Assembly (NCBI RefSeq): GCF_030655615.1
Contig: NZ_JAURVJ010000152.1
Coordinates: 1 to 32,383, forward strand
Reading direction: 5' to 3'
DNA: 32,383 bases
From: Nocardioides sp.
GTDB lineage: Bacteria > Actinomycetota > Actinomycetes > Propionibacteriales > Nocardioidaceae
Part shown: positions 8,171 to 16,209 of the stretch, piece by piece
Numbering within the stretch: the stretch's first letter is position 1
Layout: every line of letters begins with the position of its first letter
Position numbers and translations under genes: made by a program
The notes under the pieces: model-generated
Databases searched by the model: none
What the model saw: only the letters and a program-made list of their open reading frames with translations
Told to the model about the DNA's origin: nothing

Positions 8171-8626
8171 CTAGGGGGCCCGGCGGCTCCACCGCTCCAC
8201 GACCGTCCGCGCCCCACGGCTGTGCAGGCCGTGGGTACGGAACGTCGCGGCGACGATGTGGTCCTTGCTGCTCATCAGCGCGAGCAGCAGGTGCCCGCTG
8301 CCGACGCGCGCGCCCTGGGTGATCCCCCGGACCCCCAGGGCCCGGACCAGCAGCTCCCGGGTCGGCTCGGTGATGCGCCGCCCCTCCCAGTCGGGCGGGT
8401 CGTCGAACGGCGGGTTGACCGCCGTCAGCACCGTCGCCAGCCCGATCCCCACGGACTCGATCTCCTCGAGCGCGATCGTGTCGGCCGCCGCCAGCCACTC
8501 GCGGTCGAGGGTCACCCGCACCTCGTCGGGGTCGGCCCCGAGCTCGACCAGCACGTCGCGCACCATCTGGTCGCCCAGCACCGCGCGGAGCAGGTGGTGC
8601 GGGTGGACGTCGTGGCGGTCGGCCAT
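8171..8626 (-). CDS. Stand-alone Clp N-terminal-domain protein
   Basis: A 151-residue protein made of two Clp-N repeats without any AAA+ ATPase module. The repeats are recognisable at HPHHLLRAVLGD and GSGHLLLALMSSKDHIVAATF. Clp-N domains in ClpA/ClpC bind adaptors and substrates. Stand-alone versions are widespread in actinobacteria and may act as adaptors or decoys for the ClpC protease, which is inference here. The first repeat is short at its N-terminus, but no upstream in-frame start exists. A TACGGT box 6 nt upstream supports the ATG at 8626. It lies downstream of the histidine kinase gene on the same strand but with its own promoter. Confidence 0.85.
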   Translation of the reverse strand: MADRHDVHPHHLLRAVLGDQMVRDVLVELGADPDEVRVTLDREWLAAADTIALEEIESVGIGLATVLTAVNPPFDDPPDWEGRRITEPTRELLVRALGVRGITQGARVGSGHLLLALMSSKDHIVAATFRTHGLHSRGARTVVERWSRRAP

Positions 8627-8632
8627 GGCCGA

Positions 8633-8638
8633 ACCGTA
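8633..8638 (-). promoter_or_regulatory. -10 box TACGGT (minus strand), leaderless start
   Basis: On the minus strand TACGGT lies 6 nt before the ATG at 8626. This is the same hexamer and spacing as at the gene starting at 542. Confidence 0.55.
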
Positions 8639-8670
8639 CGACGCGGAGGTGTCCGGCGGGTGTCGCGTCC

Positions 8671-8705
8671 CGTCCCCGGGCACGTCCCCGGGCACGTCCC
8701 CGGGC
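8671..8705. repeat. 12-bp tandem repeat CGTCCCCGGGCA, about 3 copies
   Basis: Nearly three perfect head-to-tail copies of a 12-bp unit containing the palindrome CCCGGG. The array lies 8 bp beyond the stop of the histidine kinase gene and upstream of the Clp-N promoter. It is one of several short arrays at gene ends in this window. Confidence 0.85.
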
Positions 8706-8712
8706 GTCGGCG

Positions 8713-9951
8713 TCAGGCCGACAGCCGCACGCAGAAGCGGGTCCCGCCCCCGGGCACCGCCTCGACCGTGACGTCGCCGCCGTGGAGCTCGGCGATGCGG
8801 CGCGACACCGCGAGCCCGACCCCCGAGCCCGCGACCGCCGGGTCGGCCGAGGAGCCCCGGTCGAACATCGAGAAGATCCGGTCGCGGTCGTCCGCGTCGA
8901 GGGTGTCGCCGTTGTCGGCGACCCGGACCACGACGCAGCCGGGCGCGTCGACGACGGCGTCGACGACCACCTCGACCCGACGGTCGGCGGGCACGTACTT
9001 GAGCGCGTTGCCCACCAGGTTGCCGAACAGCTGCGACAGCAGGCGCTCGTCGCCGGTGACCGGGGGCAGCGGCTCCACCCGGATGTCGGTGTCGCGGTCG
9101 GTCGCGCCCAGGTGCTCGGCGACGACCTGCTCGACCAGCGTCGTCAGGTCGACGGGCTCCCGGGTGGCCAGCACGCGGCCGACGCCGAGGTAGCGCAGGA
9201 TGTCGTCGATCAGGGCCACCCCGCGGTCGGCCGCGGCGTCGAGCCGCTCGACCCAGTCGGTCGACGGCAGGCCCTCCGGCTCGACCTCGTGGGCGAGCAG
9301 CTCGGCGTAGCCCTTGATGACCGTCAGCGGCACCCGGAGGTCGTGGGCCATGGCGGCGGAGAAGGTGCTGAGGTCGTCGTCGGCGCGGCGCAGGTCGTCG
9401 GCCGCCGCCTGGCGGTCGGTCACGTCGGTCATGAACGTGTGGAGCGACGTGCGGCCGTGCTCGTCGGCGACCGACCACACGACGCAGTCGATGCGGAGCA
9501 GCCGGCCGTCGCGGGCCGACATCGGTACGTCGGGGTGGCGGCCGATGATCGTCGACGTGCGGGTGGCGCGGAAGTCGGCGACCTGGCGCCGGTGCAGGTC
9601 GGCGCGGGCCGAGCTGAGCAGCAGCTCGCCGACGTCGAGTCCGAGGACCTCGTCGCGGGTCCACCCGAAGATCTCCTCGGCCGCGGGGTTCCACTCGGTC
9701 AGGCCGCCCTGCTCGTCGACCGAGACGTAGGCGTCCGGCGACTGGTCGATCACGCGTCGGGTCGCGGCCTCGGCCTCGAGCCGGGCCGAGACGGCGACCT
9801 CGCGGTCGCGGACGGCGACGTGGGTCTCGGCACGGGCCTCGTCGGCGTCGGCCCGGCTGTCGGCCCGGCTGTCGCGGCGCGACACCAGCGGCACGAGCGG
9901 TCGCAGCGGCCCGAGGAGGGACGCGAGCAGCGCCACCGGTCGTCCCTTCAC
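8713..9951 (-). CDS. PAS-domain sensor histidine kinase (orphan)
   Basis: A 412-residue kinase. The N-terminus has a modest hydrophobic stretch (6-23) with no clear membrane helix, then a charged, coiled-coil-like segment (27-65). A PAS domain follows (about 65-180; SPDAYVSVDEQGGLTEWNPAAEEIFGW). The dimerisation helix carries His203 in AMAHDLRVPLTVIKGY. The ATPase domain shows the N box GNLVGNALKY, G1 VADNGDTLD, F box FSMFDRG and G2 GSGVGLAVSRRI. It should autophosphorylate in response to a cytoplasmic signal sensed by PAS. No response regulator gene is nearby, so its partner is elsewhere. The GTG at 9951 is chosen as the most upstream start and has CAGAAT 6 nt before it; it follows the methyltransferase gene by 32 bp. 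Confidence 0.9.
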   Translation of the reverse strand: MKGRPVALLASLLGPLRPLVPLVSRRDSRADSRADADEARAETHVAVRDREVAVSARLEAEAATRRVIDQSPDAYVSVDEQGGLTEWNPAAEEIFGWTRDEVLGLDVGELLLSSARADLHRRQVADFRATRTSTIIGRHPDVPMSARDGRLLRIDCVVWSVADEHGRTSLHTFMTDVTDRQAAADDLRRADDDLSTFSAAMAHDLRVPLTVIKGYAELLAHEVEPEGLPSTDWVERLDAAADRGVALIDDILRYLGVGRVLATREPVDLTTLVEQVVAEHLGATDRDTDIRVEPLPPVTGDERLLSQLFGNLVGNALKYVPADRRVEVVVDAVVDAPGCVVVRVADNGDTLDADDRDRIFSMFDRGSSADPAVAGSGVGLAVSRRIAELHGGDVTVEAVPGGGTRFCVRLSA

Positions 9952-9983
9952 CGGGACATTCTGTCGAACGGGCGGTGGCCGCG

Positions 9984-10619
9984 TCAGGCTTTGCGCGACT
10001 CGAGCACCCGGAAGCCCTTGGCGCTGGCGAGCCGCTCGGTCGGGTAGCCCTGCTCGCCGAGCCAGCGCTGGAGGGAGTCGGCGCCGAGGTTCTTGCCGAC
10101 CACCATCACGGCGCGACCGCCCGGGGCGAGGCGCGGCAACCAGGTGAGGAGCAGCTCGTGCAGCGCGGCCTTGCCGATCCGGATCGGCGGGTTGGACCAG
10201 ATCTCGTCCCAGGTCGCCGCGGCGTCGACCTCCGCGGGCGTCGCGGCGGTGAACCGGTCGATGAGCCCGAGGGCGGCGGCGTTCTCGCGCGCCAGCAGCA
10301 CCGCGCGCGCGTTGACGTCGACCGCGGTGACCCGCAGTCCCGGCACGACCGACGCGAGGGCGAGCCCGATGACGCCGTAGCCGCAGCCGAGGTCGAGGAC
10401 CGACCCGATCCCCGACGGCGGCGCGGTCTCGCGGAAGAGGATCGAGGTGCCGATGTCGACCCGGCCCTGGGCGAAGACGCCCGAGCCCGACACGAGCGAC
10501 AACCGACGGCCCCACACCTCGGTCTCGACCGGCGCGCGCTTGAACGGCACCGACGGGTCGGCGGTGAAGTAGTGCTCGGGCTCTGGCTCGGTCCCTGGCT
10601 CGGTCCCCGGCTCAGTCAT
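9984..10619 (-). CDS. RsmC-like class I SAM-dependent methyltransferase
   Basis: A 211-residue methyltransferase of the RsmC/RlmG (MTS) type that modifies guanine N2 in rRNA. The SAM-binding motif is VLDLGCGYGVIG, and the substrate-side motif SNPPIRIGK contains the NPP signature of N-methyltransferases acting on planar amino groups. It corresponds to the single catalytic domain of the longer enterobacterial RsmC. The first 15 residues are an odd acidic tail with repeated EPGT/EPE units, encoded by a short tandem repeat at about 10580-10617. Its ATG overlaps the end of truA by 8 bp, so both RNA-modification genes are co-transcribed. The exact target nucleotide cannot be read from sequence. Confidence 0.85.
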   Translation of the reverse strand: MTEPGTEPGTEPEPEHYFTADPSVPFKRAPVETEVWGRRLSLVSGSGVFAQGRVDIGTSILFRETAPPSGIGSVLDLGCGYGVIGLALASVVPGLRVTAVDVNARAVLLARENAAALGLIDRFTAATPAEVDAAATWDEIWSNPPIRIGKAALHELLLTWLPRLAPGGRAVMVVGKNLGADSLQRWLGEQGYPTERLASAKGFRVLESRKA

Positions 10620-11433
10620 GACGTGCCTCCTCGGCCACCCGGCGGGCCATCGTCTGCACGGCGCGTACAGCCAGCTCGATGTCGGCCGGGTAGGCGACCT
10701 CCTCGAGCGTGAGGCCGTGGGCGTGGACGACCGCGACGCCCGCGTCGCGGCGCTCGGCGCGCAGGATCTCGCCCGCCCAGGCCACTGGACGACGTCCCTC
10801 CCCCACGGCCAGCAGGCACCCGACGAGCGAGCGGACCATCGAGTGGCAGAACGCGTCGGCCTTGACGGTCGCGGTCGCCACCCCGGCGTCGTCGCGGGCC
10901 CAGGACAGCTCGAGAAGGGTCCGGATCGTCGTCGCGCCCTCGCGCTGCTTGCAGAACGACGCGAAGTCGTGCTGCCCGACCAGCAGGGCCGACGCCTCGT
11001 TCATCAGGTCGAGGTCGAGGGGGCGCGGCCAGGCGAGCACGTGCGCGCGGGTCAGCGGGTCCGCGAGCTCGACCGCGTCGGCGACGCGGTAGGCGTAGCG
11101 CCGCCAGAGCGCACCGAAGCGCGCGTCGAACCCCTCGGCCGCCGCGGCCACCCGGCGTACACGCACGTCGGCGGGAAGCACCCCGTTGAGCCGCCGGGCC
11201 AGCCGGTCGACCCCCTCGGGCAGCCCGTCCTCCGCCACGTCGGTGTGCACGACCTGGCCCCGGGCGTGGACCCCGGCGTCGGTCCGGCCGGCGCAGACGA
11301 CCTGGACGTCGGGGGTGCGCAGCACGGTGGCGAGGGCCGCGGTCAGCTCGCCCTGGACGGTGCGCAGCCCCGGCTGGGTCGCCCACCCGTGGAAGCCGGT
11401 GCCGTCGTAGGCAAGGTCGATCCGCAGGCGCAC
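10612..11433 (-). CDS. truA: tRNA pseudouridine(38-40) synthase TruA
   Basis: A 273-residue cytoplasmic enzyme that converts uridines 38-40 in the tRNA anticodon arm to pseudouridine. The N-terminal block LRIDLAYDGTGFHGWATQPG and the catalytic loop GRTDAGVHARGQV, whose Asp attacks the uridine, are both present. The C-terminal half has the expected FCHSMVRSLVG motif. A longer in-frame GTG exists at 11475, but the GTG at 11433 is preferred. It begins the conserved domain and has GGGAGG ~8 nt upstream, in a 17-nt stretch identical to the start region of the DUF4245 gene. It heads a likely truA-methyltransferase operon. Confidence 0.95.
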   Translation of the reverse strand: MRLRIDLAYDGTGFHGWATQPGLRTVQGELTAALATVLRTPDVQVVCAGRTDAGVHARGQVVHTDVAEDGLPEGVDRLARRLNGVLPADVRVRRVAAAAEGFDARFGALWRRYAYRVADAVELADPLTRAHVLAWPRPLDLDLMNEASALLVGQHDFASFCKQREGATTIRTLLELSWARDDAGVATATVKADAFCHSMVRSLVGCLLAVGEGRRPVAWAGEILRAERRDAGVAVVHAHGLTLEEVAYPADIELAVRAVQTMARRVAEEARHD

Positions 11434-11447
11434 CCCGCCATCCTCCC
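11431..11447 (-). promoter_or_regulatory. Start region GGGAGGATGGCGGG-GTG of truA
   Basis: The 17 nt from the Shine-Dalgarno GGGAGG through the GTG start are identical to those at the DUF4245 gene (16778-16794). GAGGAT within it also sits 6 nt before the start codon, so it could serve as a -10 box instead. Confidence 0.5.
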
Positions 11448-11529
11448 GCAGCGCCGACGAGACCCAGGTCACCACCCCGTCACCCCCACGGGCTGGGTCC
11501 GCCCGGTCGGCGCGGGGAACCGTCGAGAC

Positions 11530-11628
11530 ATGTTCCTCTTCTTCAGCAACCGGCTCGGCTGTGCCGGCTCGCTGCTCGTGTCACTGGCCCTGACCGCCGC
11601 GATCGTCCTGCTGGTGCTGATCCTGTGA
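11530..11628 (+). CDS. 32-residue membrane peptide
   Basis: A short reading frame that begins MFLFFSNRLGCAGSLL and is followed by an almost unbroken hydrophobic stretch long enough for one membrane helix. I recall similar short proteins starting with a FFSNRLGC-like motif in other actinobacteria, but cannot confirm this here. The composition (Phe-rich start, then Leu/Val/Ala) is unlike the Arg/Pro/Gly-rich chance frames nearby. AACCGT lies 6 nt before the ATG, matching the NANNNT spacing of other starts in the window. Function is unknown; a small membrane regulator is one possibility. Confidence 0.6.
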   Translation: MFLFFSNRLGCAGSLLVSLALTAAIVLLVLIL

Positions 11629-11720
11629 CCCGGGCGTTGGCGCGGTCGTTCCTGCGGCTGCTGCTGTGGCGGGGAGAGGCGGTCGGCCGCAAGGGACTCG
11701 TGTAGGAAACGTTCGGCTCC

Positions 11721-11726
11721 TAGGGT
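11721..11726 (+). promoter_or_regulatory. -10 box TAGGGT, close to the start codon
   Basis: TAGGGT lies 7 nt before the GTG at 11734. GGAGG overlaps the intervening bases, so either leaderless or very short-leader initiation is possible. Confidence 0.5.
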
Positions 11727-11733
11727 TGGAGGC

Positions 11734-13392
11734 GTGCCAGACCCCACGATCCTCCTCGTCTCGGCCAAGCACGCCGAGTTCCTGCTCGACGAGTTCGGCC
11801 GCTACGCCCGCGACTACGACCTGCGCACCGCCGGCTCCAGCGCCGAGGCGGTGCAGGTGATCCTCGACGTCAAGGCCGAGGGCGGCACGGTCGCCCTGAT
11901 GGTCCAGGACGGCGACCTGCCCGACGCCGAGCCCCTGATGGCCTTCCACCACTGGCGGGCCAAGGTCCCGACCGCGCGCCGGGTCATCGCGGCGCCGTAC
12001 GAGCGGTTCCTCGTCCACGCCGCCGAGCTGCGCGCGGGCATGGCCAAGGGCAAGTACGACGCCTACCTGCTGATGCCGCGCGGGGTGCGCGACGAGGAGT
12101 TCCACGGCGCGATCACCGAACTGCTGTCCGACTGGGGCCAGACCGTCGCCATGCCCGAGGTCGAGACCGTGCGGATCGTGTCGCCGCCGGGACACCCGCT
12201 CACCACCGCGGTCCGCGAGTTCACCGAGCGGATGGGCATGCCCACGCGCGTCTACACCCCCGACACCGAGCAGGGCCGGGAGGTCGTCGAGGAGTTCGAG
12301 GCGGCCGGCGGCACCGTCACCTGGCCGCTGCTGCGCACGATGGGCCGCCCGGCGTACGCCCCCTCGACGGTGCGCGAGGTCGCGACCCAGATCTACGGCG
12401 CGCCCGGTGACTTCACGATCGAGGGCGTGGTCGACCTCGCCATCGTCGGCGCCGGGCCGGCCGGCCTCGCCGCCGCGGTCTACGGCGGCAGCGAGGGCCT
12501 CTCGACCGTCGTCCTCGAGGCCGAGGCGATCGGCGGCCAGGCCGGGACGAGCTCGATGATCCGCAACTACCTGGGCTTCCCGCGCGGCATCTCCGGGATG
12601 CGGCTGGCGCAGCGCGCCCGCAACCAGGCGATCCGCTTCGGCGTGCAGTTCTTCACCGGCTGGGAGGTCGACGCGCTCGAGCTGAGCCCCGAGGGCCACC
12701 ACCTGCTGGTCACCGAGGGCGGCGTGGTCGAGGCGCGCTCGGTCGTGATCGCGACCGGCGTCGCCTACCGCAAGCTCGGCTGCGAGGGCGTCGAGGCGCT
12801 CGTCGGTCTCGGCGTCACCTACGGCTCGGCGATGTCGGCGGCGCGCGAGACCGAGGGCTACGACGTCGTGGTCGTCGGTGGTGGCAACTCGGCCGGGCAG
12901 GCCGCCATCCACCTGGCGAAGTTCGCCGCCTCGGTCACGATCATGGTGCGCCGCCCCTCGCTCGAGGCGACGATGTCGCAGTACCTGATCAACGAGATCG
13001 CCTACAACCCGCGCATCAAGGTGGAGACCTGCGCCGAGGTCGTCGACGGCGGCGGCGAGGGCCGGCTCGAGTGGCTCGACGTCCGCGACGTCGAGTCGGG
13101 GTCCGTCGCGCGTCGTGAGGCCCAGGGGCTCTTCCTGCTCCTCGGCGCCGAGCCCCACTGCGACTGGCTGCCGGGCCACGTCGCCCGCGACTCGCACGGC
13201 TTCGTGCTCACCGGCCGCGACGTCCCGCCGGCCTCCTGGGCCGACGGCCTGCCCCCGGCCAACCTGGCCACCACCGTGCCCGGCGTCTTCGCCGTGGGCG
13301 ACATCCGCGCGGGCTCGATGAAGCGGGTCGCCTCCGCGTCCGGCGAGGGCGCGAGCGTGGTGCCGCTGGTGCACACCTGGCTGGCGCCCTGA
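11734..13392 (+). CDS. Degenerate receiver / glutaredoxin-like / thioredoxin-reductase-like fusion oxidoreductase
   Basis: A 552-residue three-part protein. Residues 1-125 resemble a response-regulator receiver: Asp59 is kept at the phospho-acceptor position, but the acidic pair, the Thr and the Lys are replaced (ILLVSAK, IAAPYE, LLMPRG). Residues ~145-225 look like a glutaredoxin/thioredoxin fold without a CxxC. Residues ~230-552 are a thioredoxin-reductase-type flavoprotein with the FAD motif [15 protein letters not shown], the NADPH motif [12 protein letters not shown] and the C-terminal [13 protein letters not shown]. The redox CxxC expected just before the NADPH motif is absent (TYGSAMSAA), so it probably does not reduce thioredoxin in the usual way. 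Receiver-linked flavoproteins of this kind are known in actinobacteria; substrate and signal are unknown. It ends at a strong convergent hairpin. Confidence 0.88.
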   Translation: MPDPTILLVSAKHAEFLLDEFGRYARDYDLRTAGSSAEAVQVILDVKAEGGTVALMVQDGDLPDAEPLMAFHHWRAKVPTARRVIAAPYERFLVHAAELRAGMAKGKYDAYLLMPRGVRDEEFHGAITELLSDWGQTVAMPEVETVRIVSPPGHPLTTAVREFTERMGMPTRVYTPDTEQGREVVEEFEAAGGTVTWPLLRTMGRPAYAPSTVREVATQIYGAPGDFTIEGVVDLAIVGAGPAGLAAAVYGGSEGLSTVVLEAEAIGGQAGTSSMIRNYLGFPRGISGMRLAQRARNQAIRFGVQFFTGWEVDALELSPEGHHLLVTEGGVVEARSVVIATGVAYRKLGCEGVEALVGLGVTYGSAMSAARETEGYDVVVVGGGNSAGQAAIHLAKFAASVTIMVRRPSLEATMSQYLINEIAYNPRIKVETCAEVVDGGGEGRLEWLDVRDVESGSVARREAQGLFLLLGAEPHCDWLPGHVARDSHGFVLTGRDVPPASWADGLPPANLATTVPGVFAVGDIRAGSMKRVASASGEGASVVPLVHTWLAP

Positions 13393-13396
13393 CCGG

Positions 13397-13455
13397 TAGT
13401 CCCGGGCGAAATGGCCCCTGAGACGTGTCTTGGGGGGCCACTTCGCCCGGGACTA
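13397..13455. terminator. Convergent terminator with 22-bp arms
   Basis: Arms at 13397-13418 and 13434-13455 (5' arm starts TAGTCCCGGGCGAA) pair with a single mismatch around a 15-nt loop. It lies between the ends of the oxidoreductase and PfkB genes, and the right arm includes the PfkB stop codon. No T-run follows on either side, so it is a GC-type bidirectional terminator or a repetitive palindrome. Confidence 0.75.
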
Positions 13456-14322
13456 TCGCAGGTCGGCTCGCGTGGGCGGGTCGGCGCCCGGACGCGACAC
13501 GGTGACCGCCGCGGCGCGGGCGGCGTGGGCGACGGTGGCGGCGGGGTCGAGGCCGTCCCAGAGGGCGTCGATGGTGGCGGCCGAGAAGGTGTCGCCGGCG
13601 CCGATGGTGTCGACGACGGTGGTGGCGGTCGCGCGTCCGACGACCGTCTCGTGGTCGGCGTACCAGGTGGCGCCCTCCTCGCCGCGCGTGACGACGACGG
13701 CCCGTGGGCCGAGGCCGCGCAGGTGGGTGGCCGCCTCGTCGAGGCCGAGGGAGGGGTAGAGGGCGGCGAGGTCCTCGTCGCTGGCCTTGACCACGTGGGC
13801 CCGGCGGCAGACGGACTCGACGCGACCCACCACCTCCGGGCCGGTGCCCGTGATGGCCGGGCGCGCGTTGACGTCGTAGGTCACCGTGGGCGGCGACGGC
13901 AGCTCGAGGAGCCGGTCGAGCAGGGCGAGCACGTCGTCGGCACCCGGCTCGAGGACCGCGCCGATCGAGCAGACGTGGACGTAGGCGGGGGTCGCGTCGA
14001 GGTCGACCGGCCCGATCCGCCAGTCGAGGTCGAAGACGTAGGTCGCCGACCCGTCGGGCCCGATCGTCGCCGCGGCCGACGAGGTGCGCGCCAGCACGTG
14101 CGGGTCGGTCGCGAGCACGACCCCGGACCCGGCCAGGTGCGCGGCGATGGCCCGGCCGCGCTCGTCGTCGGCGTACGACGTCACGAACTGGACCGCCCGA
14201 CCGAGCCGCGCCAGCGCGACGGCGACGTTGGCGGCGCTGCCGCCGGGGCGCTCGACGGTCACGCCGTCGGCGTCGGTCACCACGTCGACCAGGGACTCAC
14301 CGATCACGAGTGCGTAGGGCAT
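13453..14322 (-). CDS. PfkB-family carbohydrate kinase (fructokinase-like)
   Basis: A 289-residue sugar kinase of the PfkB/ribokinase family. The N-terminal GESLVDVVTD and the Gly-rich RPGGSAANVAVALARLG are the substrate-binding side; DTIGAGDTFSAATIDAL is the second PfkB signature and holds the catalytic Asp. ATP-dependent phosphorylation of fructose or a related sugar is the likely reaction, but the exact sugar cannot be read. The ATG at 14322 is chosen, with TATGAC 6 nt upstream; a GTG at 14337 would add five residues. It is divergent from the GntR regulator, which may control it. Its product could serve the sugar locus at 21159-30123. Confidence 0.9.
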   Translation of the reverse strand: MPYALVIGESLVDVVTDADGVTVERPGGSAANVAVALARLGRAVQFVTSYADDERGRAIAAHLAGSGVVLATDPHVLARTSSAAATIGPDGSATYVFDLDWRIGPVDLDATPAYVHVCSIGAVLEPGADDVLALLDRLLELPSPPTVTYDVNARPAITGTGPEVVGRVESVCRRAHVVKASDEDLAALYPSLGLDEAATHLRGLGPRAVVVTRGEEGATWYADHETVVGRATATTVVDTIGAGDTFSAATIDALWDGLDPAATVAHAARAAAVTVSRPGADPPTRADLR

Positions 14323-14341
14323 CACCACGTCATACACCCTC

Positions 14342-14347
14342 TACCGT
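14342..14347 (+). promoter_or_regulatory. -10 box TACCGT, leaderless start
   Basis: TACCGT lies 6 nt before the GTG at 14354. The whole divergent control region between the PfkB and GntR genes is only 31 bp, so the two promoters must overlap. Confidence 0.5.
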
Positions 14348-14353
14348 GCGAGG

Positions 14354-14746
14354 GTGACGATCCACCCCCTCGACGCCGACTCCGCGACCCCGCTCTATGA
14401 ACAGCTGCGCGCGCAGGTCGCGAGCCGCGCCGCCACCGGTGACCTGCCGGCGGGCACGCGTCTCCCGACGGTGCGGCAGCTGGCGCTCGACCTCGGCATC
14501 GGGGTGCGGACCGTGCAGCGCGTCTACACCGAGCTCGAGTCCGACGGCGTCGTCGTCACCGAGGGCCGGCGCGGCACGTCGATCGCCGCCACGACCGTCC
14601 CGGGCGACGCGACCGAGATGGCCGAGGAGTACGCCGCCACCGCGCGTCGGCTCGGCCTGACGCTCCCCGAGGCCGTCCGGCTGCTCGAGCGGTCGTGGTC
14701 CGTCGGGTCTGTCGGGGCCGACGGGGCTGTCGGCGGCGACCAGTAG
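14354..14746 (+). CDS. GntR-family regulator (YtrA type)
   Basis: A 130-residue DNA-binding regulator. The winged helix spans ~10-75, with [13 protein letters not shown], the recognition part [26 protein letters not shown] and the wing [15 protein letters not shown]. The remaining ~50 residues are too short for a FadR- or HutC-type effector domain, which fits the YtrA subfamily that mostly dimerises through a short helical tail. YtrA-type regulators often control transporters or neighbouring genes and themselves. Candidates here are the divergent PfkB gene and its own promoter. The xseA promoter box overlaps its stop codon. Confidence 0.88.
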   Translation: MTIHPLDADSATPLYEQLRAQVASRAATGDLPAGTRLPTVRQLALDLGIGVRTVQRVYTELESDGVVVTEGRRGTSIAATTVPGDATEMAEEYAATARRLGLTLPEAVRLLERSWSVGSVGADGAVGGDQ

Positions 14747-14749
14747 CCT
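14744..14749 (+). promoter_or_regulatory. -10 box TAGCCT, overlapping the GntR stop codon
   Basis: TAGCCT lies 7 nt before the ATG at 14757, and its first three bases are the TAG stop of the GntR gene. xseA can therefore be transcribed as a leaderless message independently of GntR. Confidence 0.5.
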
Positions 14750-14756
14750 CGCGCGC

Positions 14757-15986
14757 ATGGCACTCGAGACGTCCCCCGAGCAGCCGGCACCCGTCCGGCA
14801 GGTGGCGCTCGCGATCTCGGGCTGGGTCGACCGCCTCGGCGCGATCTGGGTCGAGGGCCAGATCGCCCAGCTGAGCAAGCGGCCGGGGCTGCAGACGGTG
14901 TTCCTCACCCTGCGCGACTCGGTCGCCGACATCTCGGTGCCGGTCACCGCCACCCGCACGCTGGTCGACTCGATGAACCCGCCGCTGGTCGAGGGCGCGA
15001 GCGTGCTGCTGCACGCCAAGCCGTCCTACTACGCCAACCGCGGCACCCTGTCGCTGCAGGCCCGCGAGATCCGGATGGTCGGCCTCGGCGAGCTGCTGGC
15101 CCAGATCGAGCGTCGGCGTCAGCTGCTGGCGGCGGAGGGGCTCTTCGACCAGGCGCTCAAGCGCCGCCTGCCGTTCCTGCCGCGGCGCATCGGCCTGGTG
15201 ACCGCGCCCAGGTCGGCGGCCGAGCGCGACGTGCTCGACAACGCGCGCCGGCGGTGGCCTGCGGCCGAGTTCACCGTGGCCCACGCGACCATGCAGGGCT
15301 CCCGTGCCGCCGGCGAGGTGATGGAGGCGCTGGCCCGGCTCGACCGCGACGACCAGGTCGACGTCGTCATCATCGCGCGCGGCGGCGGGTCCGTCGAGGA
15401 CCTGCTGCCCTTCAGCGACGAGGGGCTGCTCCGCGCGGTCGCCGGGGTCCGCACGCCCGTCGTGTCGGCGATCGGCCACGAGCCCGACCAGCCGCTGCTC
15501 GACCTCGTCGCCGACGTCCGCGCGTCCACGCCGACCGACGCCGCCAAGCTCGTCGTGCCCGACGTCGCGGCCGAGGCCTTCGCCGTCGCGTCGGCCCGCG
15601 AGCGGCTCCGCTCCCTGGTGCTCACCACCGTCGCCCGCGAGCAGACCGGGCTCGACGCCCTCCGCTCCCGGCCGGCCCTCGCCGACCCGCGCACCCTCGT
15701 CGACCGCCGCACCGACGAGCTCGCCCAGCTGCGCGAGCGCGCCCGGCGGTGCCTGGGCCACCAGCTCGACCGGGCCGCCGACGACATCGGCCACCAGCGC
15801 GCCCGGGCCCGCGCCCTGTCCCCGCTCGCCACACTCGAGCGCGGCTACGCCGTCCTCCAGGATGCCGACGGCCACGTCGTCACCTCGGTCGGTGCGACCC
15901 ACGCCGGGGCCGCCGTGAGCGTCCGGGTCGCCGACGGCCGCATCCACGCCGACGTCACCTCCACCCACAAGGAGCCCGATGCCTGA
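14757..15986 (+). CDS. xseA: Exodeoxyribonuclease VII large subunit
   Basis: A 409-residue subunit of the single-strand-specific exonuclease VII, which degrades ssDNA from both ends in repair. The N-terminal OB fold (about 10-105; [25 protein letters not shown]) binds DNA. The catalytic domain shows the conserved [39 protein letters not shown] and [29 protein letters not shown], and the C-terminal LERGYAVL. The length is typical of actinobacterial XseA. Its end overlaps xseB by 8 bp, giving translational coupling for a complex that needs several small subunits per large one. Confidence 0.97.
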   Translation: MALETSPEQPAPVRQVALAISGWVDRLGAIWVEGQIAQLSKRPGLQTVFLTLRDSVADISVPVTATRTLVDSMNPPLVEGASVLLHAKPSYYANRGTLSLQAREIRMVGLGELLAQIERRRQLLAAEGLFDQALKRRLPFLPRRIGLVTAPRSAAERDVLDNARRRWPAAEFTVAHATMQGSRAAGEVMEALARLDRDDQVDVVIIARGGGSVEDLLPFSDEGLLRAVAGVRTPVVSAIGHEPDQPLLDLVADVRASTPTDAAKLVVPDVAAEAFAVASARERLRSLVLTTVAREQTGLDALRSRPALADPRTLVDRRTDELAQLRERARRCLGHQLDRAADDIGHQRARARALSPLATLERGYAVLQDADGHVVTSVGATHAGAAVSVRVADGRIHADVTSTHKEPDA

Positions 15987-16209
15987 CCAGACCGATCCCC
16001 CCGACGCGGGGCAGACCTACGAAGAGGCCCGCGAGGAGCTCATCGACGTCGTGCGCCGCCTCGAGGCCGGCGGCACGACGCTCGAGGAGTCGCTCGCGCT
16101 CTGGGAGCGGGGCGAGGCGCTCGCCACGACCTGCCAGGACTGGCTCGACGGGGCGCGTCAGCGCCTCGACGCGGTGATCACGAAGGAGACGACGACGCCG
16201 ACGGGCTAG
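15979..16209 (+). CDS. xseB: Exodeoxyribonuclease VII small subunit
   Basis: A 76-residue helical subunit of exonuclease VII, recognised by [35 protein letters not shown]. It wraps the large subunit and is needed for activity. AAGGAG lies 7 nt before the ATG, inside the end of xseA, an unusually strong ribosome site for this window that would favour excess small subunit. Its last 32 bp overlap the end of the convergent DUF4245 gene. Confidence 0.96.
   Translation: MPDQTDPPDAGQTYEEAREELIDVVRRLEAGGTTLEESLALWERGEALATTCQDWLDGARQRLDAVITKETTTPTG

Noticed and set aside
5802..8498. Minus-strand open frame of nearly 900 codons opposite the Ser/Thr kinase
   Set aside because: It has the Gly/Ala/Asp/Arg-rich, motif-free composition of an antisense shadow in high-GC DNA, while the plus strand encodes a complete kinase.
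16178..16209. Overlap of xseB with the convergent DUF4245 gene as an annotation error
   Set aside because: Both frames carry their full family sequence and have normal stops; the overlap only involves the variable tails.
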